DNA of 64,000 bases from contig NZ_CP100450.1 of assembly GCF_024227715.1 (NCBI RefSeq), positions 54,990 through 118,989 on the forward strand, in the 5' to 3' direction. The stretch comes from Halomarina litorea (GTDB lineage: Archaea; Halobacteriota; Halobacteria; Halobacteriales; Haloarculaceae). Numbering within the stretch: the first letter of the stretch is position 1; each line of letters opens with the position of its first letter. The translations under genes and the position numbers were made by a program. Below the pieces are notes generated by a model, which did not search any database, was not told the origin of the DNA, and saw nothing but the letters and a program-made list of their open reading frames with translations. Of the stretch, positions 7,925 to 17,210 are shown one piece after another.

Positions 7925-8851
7925 ATGGCTACGACGAGCGACTCGTCGGCCTCCTTCGAGGAGACCGACACGCGAAAAGACGAGATGCACAGTACGATTG
8001 AAGCATGGATCGACGACCTCATCGACGGCGTCGACGACGCACAGGCCAGCTCGGAGTTCCAAGAGTGGCTCGACGTTCAGAGTCGCTTCCACGACTACTC
8101 GCATCGCAACACGCTGCTCATCAAACTCCAGTGTCCCGAGGCAACGAAGGTCGCAGGCTTCAACACCTGGCGGAATGAGTTCGACCGGCACGTCCAGGAG
8201 GGCGAACAGGCAATCTGGATCTGGGCACCGATCATCACGAAGCACTGCCCCGAATGCGAGAATTCGCCGAGCTACCACGAGCAATGTGACTGTGAGTACG
8301 ACGAGACACCACCCGAGGAGTGGTCGAAAGGGCTGGTCGGGTTCAAACCCACTGCTGTGTTCGATATCTCGCAGACCGAGGGAGAGCCGCTTCCCGAGCT
8401 GGAGACCGAGGCGACTGGTGACGCTGCCGATCTGGTGCCCGCACTCACAGAGGCTGCGGATGAACTCGGCGTGACGGTTCGAATCGTTGATGCCGACGAG
8501 TGGGAGCATGGCGGCGCGAAAGGCGTCTGCACGCAACGGAGTCTTCACGATCTCACGCCGGTTGTCGAGGCGAAAGCCCGCACGAACCAGGCTGACCTTG
8601 CGGTCACGCTAATTCACGAGTACGCGCATGCACTGCTCCATTTCGACGTCGACGACGAGGACGAACGGTCGAAGCGCGAAGTCGAAGCGGAAGCCGTCGC
8701 ATACATCGTGGGCCGGTATTGCGGCCTTGATACGAGCGGTTCAGCGTTTTATCTCGCCGCGTGGCAAGATGACGAGCCAGAGTCAATCCAAGATCGGTTC
8801 GGACGGATTAGCAGCACCGCAGAGGAGATCATCGACGTGATCGACGGGTAG
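7925..8851 (+). CDS. ArdC-like single-strand DNA-binding / ImmA-IrrE-type metallopeptidase
   Basis: A 308-residue protein. The N-terminal part (about 30-110) matches the ArdC antirestriction-type domain, with the SRFHDYSHRNTLLI and GFNTWRNEFDRHV motifs. The C-terminal part has the zinc metallopeptidase motif HEYAH (His231 to His235) followed by a Glu-rich helix, EVEAEAVAYIVG, supplying the third ligand. A CPEC and CDCEY cysteine pair in the middle may bind zinc. Proteins of this architecture occur on plasmids and mobile elements, where ArdC relatives protect incoming DNA from restriction. Preceded by the T-run/GC palindrome. Confidence 0.85.
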   Translation: MATTSDSSASFEETDTRKDEMHSTIEAWIDDLIDGVDDAQASSEFQEWLDVQSRFHDYSHRNTLLIKLQCPEATKVAGFNTWRNEFDRHVQEGEQAIWIWAPIITKHCPECENSPSYHEQCDCEYDETPPEEWSKGLVGFKPTAVFDISQTEGEPLPELETEATGDAADLVPALTEAADELGVTVRIVDADEWEHGGAKGVCTQRSLHDLTPVVEAKARTNQADLAVTLIHEYAHALLHFDVDDEDERSKREVEAEAVAYIVGRYCGLDTSGSAFYLAAWQDDEPESIQDRFGRISSTAEEIIDVIDG

Positions 8852-8896
8852 GTCAGTGTAGCGCGTCGATGAACAGCTCTCCACGTCGCCGTGAGT

Positions 8897-8926
8897 TTCT
8901 ATTGCGCCGTGGAAGGGTGGCGGCGC
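8897..8926. promoter_or_regulatory. T-run plus GC-rich palindrome in leader of the 8962 gene
   Basis: TTTCTATT followed by GCGCCG (8904-8909) and CGGCGC (8921-8926), perfect arms 11 bp apart. It lies 36 bases before the next gene and closely resembles the element at 7851-7880, including the T-rich lead-in and a GGGTG-type spacer. Confidence 0.55.
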
Positions 8927-8961
8927 GCGTGATCGTGCGTCGACCGGGATAGAACGAACCC

Positions 8962-9828
8962 ATGACTGGACAGTACCTCACGACGGTTCTCAACGAAGCC
9001 CGCCAGACAATCGAGAGCCATCCGCAAGTCGGCTACGGAACCGAACAGCCACTCCACGAACACCTGCGATTCGCGGTACTCCGGCTGCTGGAGAACGAGG
9101 CTGAAGACACCTATACGGGCGAATCACGTGTTCCAGGGATCACGGTCAGGTACGGGAACGATGCGGCGATGTTCGATCACTGGAGAGACGAGGTTGAGTG
9201 GTGGACCGACATCGAACCGCAAGAGCACTGTACTCGGTTTCGCATCTTCTACGAGCAGTTAGACCAGGACGAGTTGCCGCGACGGGCGTTGGAGGTGATG
9301 ACGGCGCTCGGCGCGTGGCGCGTCTGGGAGGGGCCAGCTGCAGCGTGTGGCTCCTACGATCACCGCGGTCGACACGAAGCACACTTTCTCCTCCACTACA
9401 ATCACCCGATTGAGGAGCACCTTGCTCGCCTCGTTGAACCTGACGACTCCGCTCTCGCCCCGGACGGTGGATGGGTGGCAACCAGAGACACCCAGAGCGC
9501 CATCAAACCAGAGACAGATACGGTTTCGGCAGAACCGTCAGCCGATGAACTCACACCGCGAACGCGGCGAGCATGCGACGAAGAGATGGACGTCTCACTC
9601 TTGAAGAAGGGCGGCGTGTACGAGGTTCATTCAGAGTCCGGGAATTTCTACGATGTCGATGTCGCTGCTGAGACATGCACTTGTCTCGACTGGCAGCGAC
9701 GCGAACCTGAAGGGGGTTGTAAGCATATGCGCCGCGTCGATATCGAAATCGATGCAGGGCACGTTCCCCGACCAGACGGACGTCTCCCTCTCACGGAAGC
9801 GAATCAACAGTCAGATTCGGTACTGTAG
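8962..9828 (+). CDS. SWIM zinc-finger protein
   Basis: A 288-residue protein. The C-terminal SWIM motif is intact: Cys239-x-Cys241-x11-Cys253-x-His255 (CTCLDW to CKHM). The first 160 residues form an unassigned domain rich in Trp and aromatic residues (HWRDEVEWWTDIEP, LGAWRVWEGP), and a polar linker joins the two. SWIM domains bind DNA or proteins and occur in recombination and mobile-element proteins. Last gene of the four-gene accessory run. Confidence 0.8.
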   Translation: MTGQYLTTVLNEARQTIESHPQVGYGTEQPLHEHLRFAVLRLLENEAEDTYTGESRVPGITVRYGNDAAMFDHWRDEVEWWTDIEPQEHCTRFRIFYEQLDQDELPRRALEVMTALGAWRVWEGPAAACGSYDHRGRHEAHFLLHYNHPIEEHLARLVEPDDSALAPDGGWVATRDTQSAIKPETDTVSAEPSADELTPRTRRACDEEMDVSLLKKGGVYEVHSESGNFYDVDVAAETCTCLDWQRREPEGGCKHMRRVDIEIDAGHVPRPDGRLPLTEANQQSDSVL

Positions 9829-9849
9829 GCTGTCACCATCCAGTTAGAC

Positions 9850-9865
9850 TTAATCTTATTCTTAA
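9850..9865. repeat. TTAA-N8-TTAA box, copy 1
   Basis: TTAATCTTATTCTTAA lies 21 bases after the SWIM gene stop, in an AT-rich patch that continues to about 9877 (ending AAGAGTAGG, a tail also seen after copy 4). One of seven 16-bp boxes in the window. Confidence 0.7.
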
Positions 9866-9900
9866 CATTAAGAGTAGGGCTAGACCGAATCCTCGGGAAG

Positions 9901-10104
9901 CTAACTAGCGGAACTCTCGTCCACGGTGAATTCTGCAGTCATAAGCACCGACTCAAGGCGCTCGATTTCATCGGCACACTCCAACTCGCCGGTCCATCGA
10001 TCGGGGAGTGAGTCTGAATATTCGGGGAACGAGAGATCAGGTGAGGGGCGAGTAACTCCGAGCGGTCGAACCGCACTTCGAGGAACTGAATGAGGAACGC
10101 TCAT
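9901..10104 (-). CDS. Possible small hypothetical protein
   Basis: A 67-residue ORF filling most of the gap between the SWIM and giant ATPase genes, on the opposite strand. It has a Pro/Ser-rich first half and an acidic helical second half (ECADEIERLESVLMTAEF) with plausible haloarchaeal composition. No motif or family is recognised and the ribosome binding site is not obvious, so this is a weak call. Confidence 0.3.
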   Translation of the reverse strand: MSVPHSVPRSAVRPLGVTRPSPDLSFPEYSDSLPDRWTGELECADEIERLESVLMTAEFTVDESSAS

Positions 10105-10175
10105 CTACGGGAACCGAGACAGAACCAATCCTCAAGAAATATATCACATACAGAAATATATTCATTTCACCACCC

Positions 10176-13100
10176 GTGAGCCAATCGCGCACTGAACCTC
10201 CCGACATTACCGACGCAGACGACAACGACACGCTGCTAGCCAATATTCGTGAGCGGGCCTACATCTCGTATACCGGAGAACCAAGCGCGATCTACGGTGA
10301 CTCAACGACGGAGACCGAGACTCAGGGGGACTACCACGATCGGTTTATCTATGAACTGTTACAGAATGCGGACGACGCGATCGAAGGGCGTGATGATGCT
10401 GCAGTGCGGTTCGAGTTAGATGGATCGACGCTCTATGTTGCAAATACTGGGCGGCCACTCACCGCTAAAGACGTCCACTCCCTGTGCATTCAGGGCTTGA
10501 GTTCGAAGAGTGACGACGAGGCGGCGATCGGCCGGAAGGGGAGAGGGTTTACGTCCGTACTGGAACTCACTGACCGACCGCGAGTATACTCAACGGAATA
10601 CCAGTTCGTCTTCGATAGTTCGCAAGCGAAGGACGCCCTCCAGAAGAACACTCGCGTCGGCACCGACCTGTCGGACACTGATGTTCCGACGCTTAGGCTC
10701 CCGTTCGTTCCAGAGACGAAACCCGCCCGGGTGACCGAGCTGTTGGCTGAGGAGTCGCCGTTCACGACGGTCTTCGCGTTCGACCTCTTTGCGGAGATCC
10801 AGCCAGCTATCGGCGAAAAGCTACACGCAGTTGATCCCCAGACACTGGTATTCCTCCAGCATCTCCGACGATTGGAAATCAGTGTCGACGGCGACGAGAC
10901 GACCTGGACGCTCGATCGGATGAAGCCAGCGGCAATGGTCGGGATGGAGGGTCAGCAGGTCATCCTTTCGAAGCATGAATCGGCAACCACGACGCCGCCA
11001 ATAACCCGGCAGGCCTACGTCCAGTTCGCGCGGACCGGGATTGAGATTACCCAACGTGCCGGAATTCCGGAAGGAAGCTGGGAGGGAATCGAGACTACGC
11101 AAGTCGGAGTAGCCTTCTGTGTTGAAACCGACCAACACGGTGAGCCAGTTCGACTTCGACCGGTCCAAGATGACCCCTCAATCCACGTATTTCTGCCAAC
11201 AGAGCAAGCGAGCCCCGGACGGTTCCTGATCAACGGCGCGTTCAAGCCCGAAAGCTCGCGAACGCGGCTGAAGTTGTTCGACCGAGATGAGGGATACAAC
11301 GCGCTCCTTTTCGATCACGTCGCAAAACTGCTCACAAGTGACGTCATCAAGTTTGCCCAAGAGATAGAGACGTCCGTCACTGACGTGCTGGAGTGTCTCC
11401 ATATCAACGCCGTCCGGCTAAACGACGACTGTGAGGAGTACTGTGCAGAGCGAATTCGCCATGAAATCGCCGATGTCCCGTTCATCCCGACTCCGGATAC
11501 CGACGATACGTTCGAGGTGGACACTACCCGGGCGGCAATCTCTGACCTTCGAATCCCCTCGACCGAACTGCTGCCAGCAGACCTCATCAAGCGGTTTGTC
11601 GAGGTCGCCGGCCCCAAGTCGCTACCGGAGTCCGTAAGCGACTCTCCAGCGTATCTACCCAGTGGGGAAGTCGTCTCAGACGCTACCATCGAGGCACTGC
11701 TCTCTCTCGGCGCTGACGAGCTTCTGCCGGCGGATATCCCCGCCATACTGGCGGCTGCCGATCCTGAACGAGTCCGCCTCCAACCGTACGAAGCGGTTAC
11801 TGGGCGGGCGGCAGTCGACCCAATCGTCGAGGTCTTGGTCAGCGTCGACGCCGCGATCGGTGGTGAGCCACAGGAAGCGTTCCGAGACACACTGCCGACG
11901 TATGACTTGTTCCCGATTAGGGTTACAGAATCGGGGCGAATTTTGCGGTCGATGACCGAAGACGTAACCCTCCTACTCCCACCCGAGGAAATTGAACTCA
12001 CCAAGCAGTTCCACGGGCTGAAACTGTTCGCACCGGAGGTTTATCGCCCTGAAGGGTGGGAACAGCCAGCCGGCAAACAGGCCGAGAGTGACGGGTTCAA
12101 GGAAGCATTGCGGGGCATGTGGGATATCGACGAGTTCGATTTGGCCTCTCTCGTCCAGGGGGCGATCTTCCCATACCTTCCGCGTGGGTGGGGCGACGCT
12201 GTTCTCGAAGCAGAACTGCAGAACTCCGAGACACTCTCGATCCTCCGAGAGCTGGCGATGAGTGGCTCGAAGTCAGTCGTCGACCCGACGTCACCACTCC
12301 CCCATGAGTTCCGGAAGAAGTCCGACTATTACCGACTCTGTCTGCTCACCCTCCCGACGAAAGAGGGTGACTGGGTTCGTGCCCATCGTGTATACATGGG
12401 ACCGGAATGGGTCGACGATGAGGGTGCCTCTGCCGTCCCGCTGCTGCGAGACTGTGATATCGGGCCAGCCGATGCGCCAGAACTCGTCTCGCCCGAATGG
12501 TTCCTTGAGTTGGAGGCTTCAGCTCCCGGTGGAACCGATGAGAATGGGGAGGACGAGACCGGGGACGACTCAGAGGAGATCGCGAACTGGCGAGCCTTCC
12601 TCCGGTGGCTCGGGGCGACACCCGAACTGAAGCTAACTCCTCTCTGGCACCCGGAACATGAACGAGAGTACCGTTCAACGAGCGGTATTGATCAGCCATC
12701 GGCGAAGCACCCAACGCTCGGGGCAGGCGGGCCAGCCACGGAGATTTGGGACCGATTTGCGTCGGAGCTTGAGACGGCTATCGACGACATCGAGGCCGAG
12801 GAATCGGTGAATTACTCCATCTATCGAGCGAACCGCCTCGACTTCTGGACGGAGTTGAAACCGAAGCTAGAGTCTCACCGCGAGCTCGGGAGCCGGTTGT
12901 TCACGCATCTTGCCTACTGGTGGGAGGAGGTATATGGATCGGCGACGACCGTCGGTGTCGGTCGACACAGCACCTCGGCATCAAACGTGGGGGGTCGGTC
13001 GGGAGGCGTTCCGTATCGACATGAGCGACTCTCACTTGGGACGAACATGTGGCTGTGTGAGCTGCAGGCTTCTGAGTGGTGTCCCGCCGATAGTGGCCAG

Positions 13101-15017
13101 TACTCACCACAGCGAGTGTGGCAGCGCCGCCCCGAGGTGATGGATCGGTTCAGCTTGGACGACGAAAGCGAGACGGTCGTGCTGCCGCTCCTCCCAGAGG
13201 CACTCTGGGGGGCGACGTCGGATGTCTCTGCGGACTTCTTCGAAGCGCTCGGGATTCACGCAGTTGTCTCAACGGAGACGTTTGAACCCGCAGATGCGAT
13301 TGCCGGTGTGAACCGGATTTCGTCGTGGTGTCGAAAGCATCCCGAACAAGTTCGTGGAGCACAGCGCGAACTCCGCACAGGGTACAGAAATATTGCTCGC
13401 GCAGTTCCGGATGTCGATGCTGGTGGTGACAAATGGGGTCGGATGAAGGAGGCGCTCGCCTCGACAGAGGTGCTTTGTGAGGTCGGAGATGAGCTTGAAT
13501 TGTGCCCGGCGGGTGAGGCGTATTTCGCCCTGGACCGACCGGAAGCGGACGCGATTCCGCTTGAGGTGCCGACGTTCGTCCTGAAAGAACCCGACGCAAG
13601 TCGTTTTGCATCGGTGTGTGGGATGAAGCGGCTGAAAAGCGCCGTTTCGAAAACGGTCATGCCCGGTGAGACAGTTAACAACGAAGACACGATCAGGGAG
13701 TTCCTGCGAGATCGAGAGGACGCGATCCGATGCGTGCTTGCAGGCGATCGCCCCGGACAGCAAGAGTCGGACGCTGAAGATGTGGATCGGTTTATCGATC
13801 AGCTTGCTGTCGTCGACTCGCTTGATGTTGAGTATGCACTCCCCGGATATTCGCGAGTGACTGAGTCCGTCGGGTGGGCGGTTGAACGGCACGAGTCTTC
13901 AGCCCGACGACGAACGCCATACGTCACTTCCAGTATGTCCGGAGAGCCTCCGATTCAGCGGGTCGCGAAAGCCCTCGCCGACTATCTTCCCTACCCTGGG
14001 GTGAGTGAGCTCATCCTCATCCTGCAGGCCGCCCCAGCGGAGTTCGAAGAGCGGCTCCGTCTCCTCGATGCCCCTTTTGACCTCCTCGAGGAGGATATTA
14101 CGGGAGCGGAGCAATCTGTCGTGTCGTTCAATAGTGATGGTTCATCGACTTGGGAACCGACATCGACGATCGCCTCAGCAGTGGGTAATGGGCGGAATGC
14201 TGAACCTAGGTCGTCGACGACCCAACAAGACCCTGATGAGGGCCGCACTACGACAGATACTGACCCCCAGTCGGAGTTAATCGATCCTGCGGAGGTGACC
14301 TTCGCCTTCGAATCACGGTTCGACCTCGAGCCCGAGCCGACAGCTGGAACGACGATCGCTTCTGAGTCATCAACGCAATCTCGATCTTCGGGGGGAAGAA
14401 GGTCGAGCAATCCCCAGGCCGCAGGCAAGCGTAATGCGACTGATCGTGTTGGCTCGGCCATTCTGAAACGGTATGAGCTGAACCGCCTCGCACGAGATAA
14501 TCCGTCATACTCCCAAGACGTCATCGAGTCCTGCATTGTCTCCGTTGAGAAGCCGGACGATGTCGCCAATGCACGTGAGACCGGGTCTATCGAAGCTGTG
14601 CTGGAGTGGCTGACCGAGACAGTCGAACTCGACCGACAATACCCAGGCTTCGACTATCTCGTCCTCGAACCGTCCTTCGTTGCTGGGTGGGACGGCGAAC
14701 CGGTCGACGATACATCGGCGATCAACCGGATGATCGAACTCAAGTCACTGCGTGGGGATGGCCAGGTATCGCTGTCGCTCAACGAATGGCTGACTGCGAC
14801 GACTGACGTTATCGCTGACCAGTACTATCTGTACGTGATCGGCAATCTGAGCATCGATCGAGGCGAAGAGTTCATTCGTGAAATCCAGAATCCGTCAGCT
14901 GTGCTTGAGACGCAGTGGGAGGAGCATCAGCAGACGGATGTCTCCATCAAGGTCAACTCGAAGCGGTTCAGTTCATCAGGGGCGGTCACACAGACGCCGT
15001 TAGAGCGCGAGGAATAA
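10176..15017 (+). CDS. Giant sacsin-type ATPase with C-terminal DUF3883 (NOV) domain
   Basis: A 1613-residue protein. The N-terminus is a GHKL/sacsin-type ATP-binding domain: YELLQNADDA near residue 60 (helix with the catalytic Asn), then a strand and ANTGRPL, and GRKGRGF near 125 (glycine-rich lid). The middle 1200 residues are mixed helical/strand sequence of no known family. A Ser/Thr/Glu-rich linker near 1370-1450 precedes a C-terminal DUF3883 domain (LVLEPSFV, ELKSLRGDG, SLNEWLTA, YYLYVI), a degenerate nuclease-like fold. This combination is seen in stand-alone proteins of bacterial and archaeal defence islands. A GTG start at 10176 follows an AT-rich promoter-like stretch (10138-10165); ATG alternatives lie far downstream. 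It is flanked by short gaps, so it is probably a single-gene unit. Confidence 0.8.
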   Translation: MSQSRTEPPDITDADDNDTLLANIRERAYISYTGEPSAIYGDSTTETETQGDYHDRFIYELLQNADDAIEGRDDAAVRFELDGSTLYVANTGRPLTAKDVHSLCIQGLSSKSDDEAAIGRKGRGFTSVLELTDRPRVYSTEYQFVFDSSQAKDALQKNTRVGTDLSDTDVPTLRLPFVPETKPARVTELLAEESPFTTVFAFDLFAEIQPAIGEKLHAVDPQTLVFLQHLRRLEISVDGDETTWTLDRMKPAAMVGMEGQQVILSKHESATTTPPITRQAYVQFARTGIEITQRAGIPEGSWEGIETTQVGVAFCVETDQHGEPVRLRPVQDDPSIHVFLPTEQASPGRFLINGAFKPESSRTRLKLFDRDEGYNALLFDHVAKLLTSDVIKFAQEIETSVTDVLECLHINAVRLNDDCEEYCAERIRHEIADVPFIPTPDTDDTFEVDTTRAAISDLRIPSTELLPADLIKRFVEVAGPKSLPESVSDSPAYLPSGEVVSDATIEALLSLGADELLPADIPAILAAADPERVRLQPYEAVTGRAAVDPIVEVLVSVDAAIGGEPQEAFRDTLPTYDLFPIRVTESGRILRSMTEDVTLLLPPEEIELTKQFHGLKLFAPEVYRPEGWEQPAGKQAESDGFKEALRGMWDIDEFDLASLVQGAIFPYLPRGWGDAVLEAELQNSETLSILRELAMSGSKSVVDPTSPLPHEFRKKSDYYRLCLLTLPTKEGDWVRAHRVYMGPEWVDDEGASAVPLLRDCDIGPADAPELVSPEWFLELEASAPGGTDENGEDETGDDSEEIANWRAFLRWLGATPELKLTPLWHPEHEREYRSTSGIDQPSAKHPTLGAGGPATEIWDRFASELETAIDDIEAEESVNYSIYRANRLDFWTELKPKLESHRELGSRLFTHLAYWWEEVYGSATTVGVGRHSTSASNVGGRSGGVPYRHERLSLGTNMWLCELQASEWCPADSGQYSPQRVWQRRPEVMDRFSLDDESETVVLPLLPEALWGATSDVSADFFEALGIHAVVSTETFEPADAIAGVNRISSWCRKHPEQVRGAQRELRTGYRNIARAVPDVDAGGDKWGRMKEALASTEVLCEVGDELELCPAGEAYFALDRPEADAIPLEVPTFVLKEPDASRFASVCGMKRLKSAVSKTVMPGETVNNEDTIREFLRDREDAIRCVLAGDRPGQQESDAEDVDRFIDQLAVVDSLDVEYALPGYSRVTESVGWAVERHESSARRRTPYVTSSMSGEPPIQRVAKALADYLPYPGVSELILILQAAPAEFEERLRLLDAPFDLLEEDITGAEQSVVSFNSDGSSTWEPTSTIASAVGNGRNAEPRSSTTQQDPDEGRTTTDTDPQSELIDPAEVTFAFESRFDLEPEPTAGTTIASESSTQSRSSGGRRSSNPQAAGKRNATDRVGSAILKRYELNRLARDNPSYSQDVIESCIVSVEKPDDVANARETGSIEAVLEWLTETVELDRQYPGFDYLVLEPSFVAGWDGEPVDDTSAINRMIELKSLRGDGQVSLSLNEWLTATTDVIADQYYLYVIGNLSIDRGEEFIREIQNPSAVLETQWEEHQQTDVSIKVNSKRFSSSGAVTQTPLEREE

Positions 15018-15243
15018 CTCGCTGACCGAGTTCGATTGTGGATAGACAATCTCGGAGGATGATTTTGATGCGTGGCATAAACACATCACCTGAGCAATGA
15101 GTAGTGATCTTTTGTTCCGTCTATTTAGTAAACGAGCATTAGCATGGGATTCGATCGGAGTACGAATAGGAATAGAACGTTGTCTCGAAGAACAATCGAT
15201 GTCCGGAAAAGATACTTACCAACTTACAACTAAGTACGGATAG

Positions 15244-16695
15244 ATGGAATATTCGCGGAGACGATTTCTCGCTGCCGCCGCTACAACGGCCGGCACGCCC
15301 CTCTTCATACAGCAGGCTGCGGCCCATCCCGCGGATCCGCCCTCCTGCTACGAGTCACGCCAATACAACCATCCCACACCGACGGCACCAGACCAACCCG
15401 CTCACGACGCCGTCATCGCCGAAGCCTACGGCGAACTGGTGCTGAATGCAAACCGCCCATACTGGGTGTGGCCCGTTTGCTCGATCTCTGATCCCGTCAC
15501 CATCGAATACGAGGTCCGAACATCGAACCGGACAGCCACACCAAGTATCCTCGTCGCCGATGACGAAGGCTTCCGGAAGTACGAGACGAAAGTCCGCGAC
15601 CATCCACTGATAGACGGCCCGCTGATCTCTACCACCACAGAAGACTTGGGCCGACTGGGTTCGTGGGACGTCCCGACCGGCGTCAACACCGAGAACGTCC
15701 ATCCGTGGAATCTATTCAAACAGGGCGACAGCAGACAGCCGTGGGATGAAGACTCGTCGATCGTGGATCTCTACACGTTGCAATGTCTCAATTCGGCCGA
15801 AACAGGGTCGGTCCGACGGCACCACACGATCGAGCCCGGCCGCTACTACGTTATATTCGATTGGACGGATGGCGTCCTACACTCCCCGACCGACGACCAG
15901 GTCGCCGCACAGGTGTCCTTACGGGCATCCCATTCCGTGGAGGACCAGGTCACAGAGACTGCACCGGCAACCATGGCACAGCTGTACGGGCAGCTGGCCG
16001 GTGGATCGTCTCCGGTGGTGACGACGGCGGTCTCTCTAGCCGAGGCCATCTGCCGGCAGGTCCCCGAGGAATTTCAGGATGTTTCGCTCACGGAAATCAA
16101 TGCAGTCGCACCGCGGACAGGCCAACTGGTTTCCAGCGTGAACCTCGTGCTCACTATCGTAGCGGACCAGCTCGGGTTCAGTCCGTCAATCATGGACCGT
16201 GTCACGGCTCGTACGTCGGTCTGGACACGCTGGGGGTTGTCTGTCCTCCCGGTTGCCAGTAGCATCGACCAGCTGCTCAATGACGCCTGTGCCGTGGCGG
16301 CCGCAGATCCGGCCGAAGTTACGGACGACGTGGAGAATATGCTGATGAGTCTGGGGATTTTAGTCGCCGATCTCGTGGCTGCGTATTTCGGTGTTGCCGG
16401 CCGCGCTGGCGCGTTTGTGACGCGGTTTGCGCACAAGTACTTGCTCGGATTCGTGGCCCGGACGCTTAGCCTGCGAACGTATCTGGTGCTGCTCCGGGAG
16501 CTGTATACGTTGACGCGGAGCGGGGTTGCCGAAGTGCTCCGGATGATAAAGGCGGTGACGCGGACGATCGCCCGTAAATACGAGTTCCTGAGTGACGATG
16601 ATATCGAGTCGGTCGAGAAACTCGATAGGAGGTCGCTGCACTCACTGGACCTGGATATCGATTTGTTCAGTCTCAGCCCCGAGTGTACGACGTAA
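15244..16695 (+). CDS. Tat-exported protein of unknown function with hydrophobic C-terminal region
   Basis: A 483-residue protein. RRRFLAAAATTAG at residues 5-17 is a good twin-arginine signal, with cleavage likely after AAAHP. The exported part to about 240 is Trp/Tyr-rich and strand-like (PYWVWPVCSISDPVTIEYEV, GRYYVIFDW). Residues 340-450 contain several hydrophobic stretches (MLMSLGILVADLVAAYFGVAGRAGAFV, YLLGFVARTL) that may be membrane segments. I recognise no family. It leads a three-gene group of surface or membrane proteins. Confidence 0.75.
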   Translation: MEYSRRRFLAAAATTAGTPLFIQQAAAHPADPPSCYESRQYNHPTPTAPDQPAHDAVIAEAYGELVLNANRPYWVWPVCSISDPVTIEYEVRTSNRTATPSILVADDEGFRKYETKVRDHPLIDGPLISTTTEDLGRLGSWDVPTGVNTENVHPWNLFKQGDSRQPWDEDSSIVDLYTLQCLNSAETGSVRRHHTIEPGRYYVIFDWTDGVLHSPTDDQVAAQVSLRASHSVEDQVTETAPATMAQLYGQLAGGSSPVVTTAVSLAEAICRQVPEEFQDVSLTEINAVAPRTGQLVSSVNLVLTIVADQLGFSPSIMDRVTARTSVWTRWGLSVLPVASSIDQLLNDACAVAAADPAEVTDDVENMLMSLGILVADLVAAYFGVAGRAGAFVTRFAHKYLLGFVARTLSLRTYLVLLRELYTLTRSGVAEVLRMIKAVTRTIARKYEFLSDDDIESVEKLDRRSLHSLDLDIDLFSLSPECTT

Positions 16696-16713
16696 TCGCA
16701 GTAGCAAGGGCTG

Positions 16714-17082
16714 CTATCGGATGGAGAAGAAGTAGTTGATCGCCGCAGAGATACCGCCAAGATCACGGAAGAACTTCGCCAGGGTACCAAGCCCAATCGT
16801 CCCGAGGATACCGCCGACCAGCGGGTCGACCGCCATCCCGATCCGGAGCAGCGTCCCGAACTGGAACATGTCGACGAGTAGCAAACCGCCGGTGAACATG
16901 GCGAAGTCGACCGGGACAGCGATCCCGTTCTGGTAGAGGGTCCACAGCGTGGCACCCCCACCGGCCAGAACCCAGAATAGATACTTGCGGCCTCGCTGGG
17001 TGGCGCTCTCGGGGTCGCCCTTCCGCCAGTTACGGAAGTAGTTCGCCGTCTGCAGGAGGGCTTTGAGTAGTCCGGGCGCCAT
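16714..17082 (-). CDS. Small integral membrane protein
   Basis: A 122-residue protein with three probable membrane segments (about 33-50, 58-85, 87-105) after a basic amphipathic start (LLQTANYFRNWRKGD). It is convergent with the preceding exported protein and divergent from the next gene. Its family is not recognised. The Gly-rich helices and small size resemble holin-like or pore-type proteins, but this is a guess. Confidence 0.65.
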   Translation of the reverse strand: MAPGLLKALLQTANYFRNWRKGDPESATQRGRKYLFWVLAGGGATLWTLYQNGIAVPVDFAMFTGGLLLVDMFQFGTLLRIGMAVDPLVGGILGTIGLGTLAKFFRDLGGISAAINYFFSIR

Positions 17083-17210
17083 TCAGATGTGTTTACCAAC
17101 CTCTGAAGCACGTATAAGCTTTATTCCGACGATAATCCGGCTTATGAGCCGCACGTAGACCGCCTGTATTAGGACCAGATATTTAAGGAATATTGACGTA
17201 CAATTTGAAA

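Noticed and set aside
16074..17111. Minus-strand 345-codon ORF
   Set aside because: Ser/Arg-rich shadow sequence overlapping two better-supported genes.
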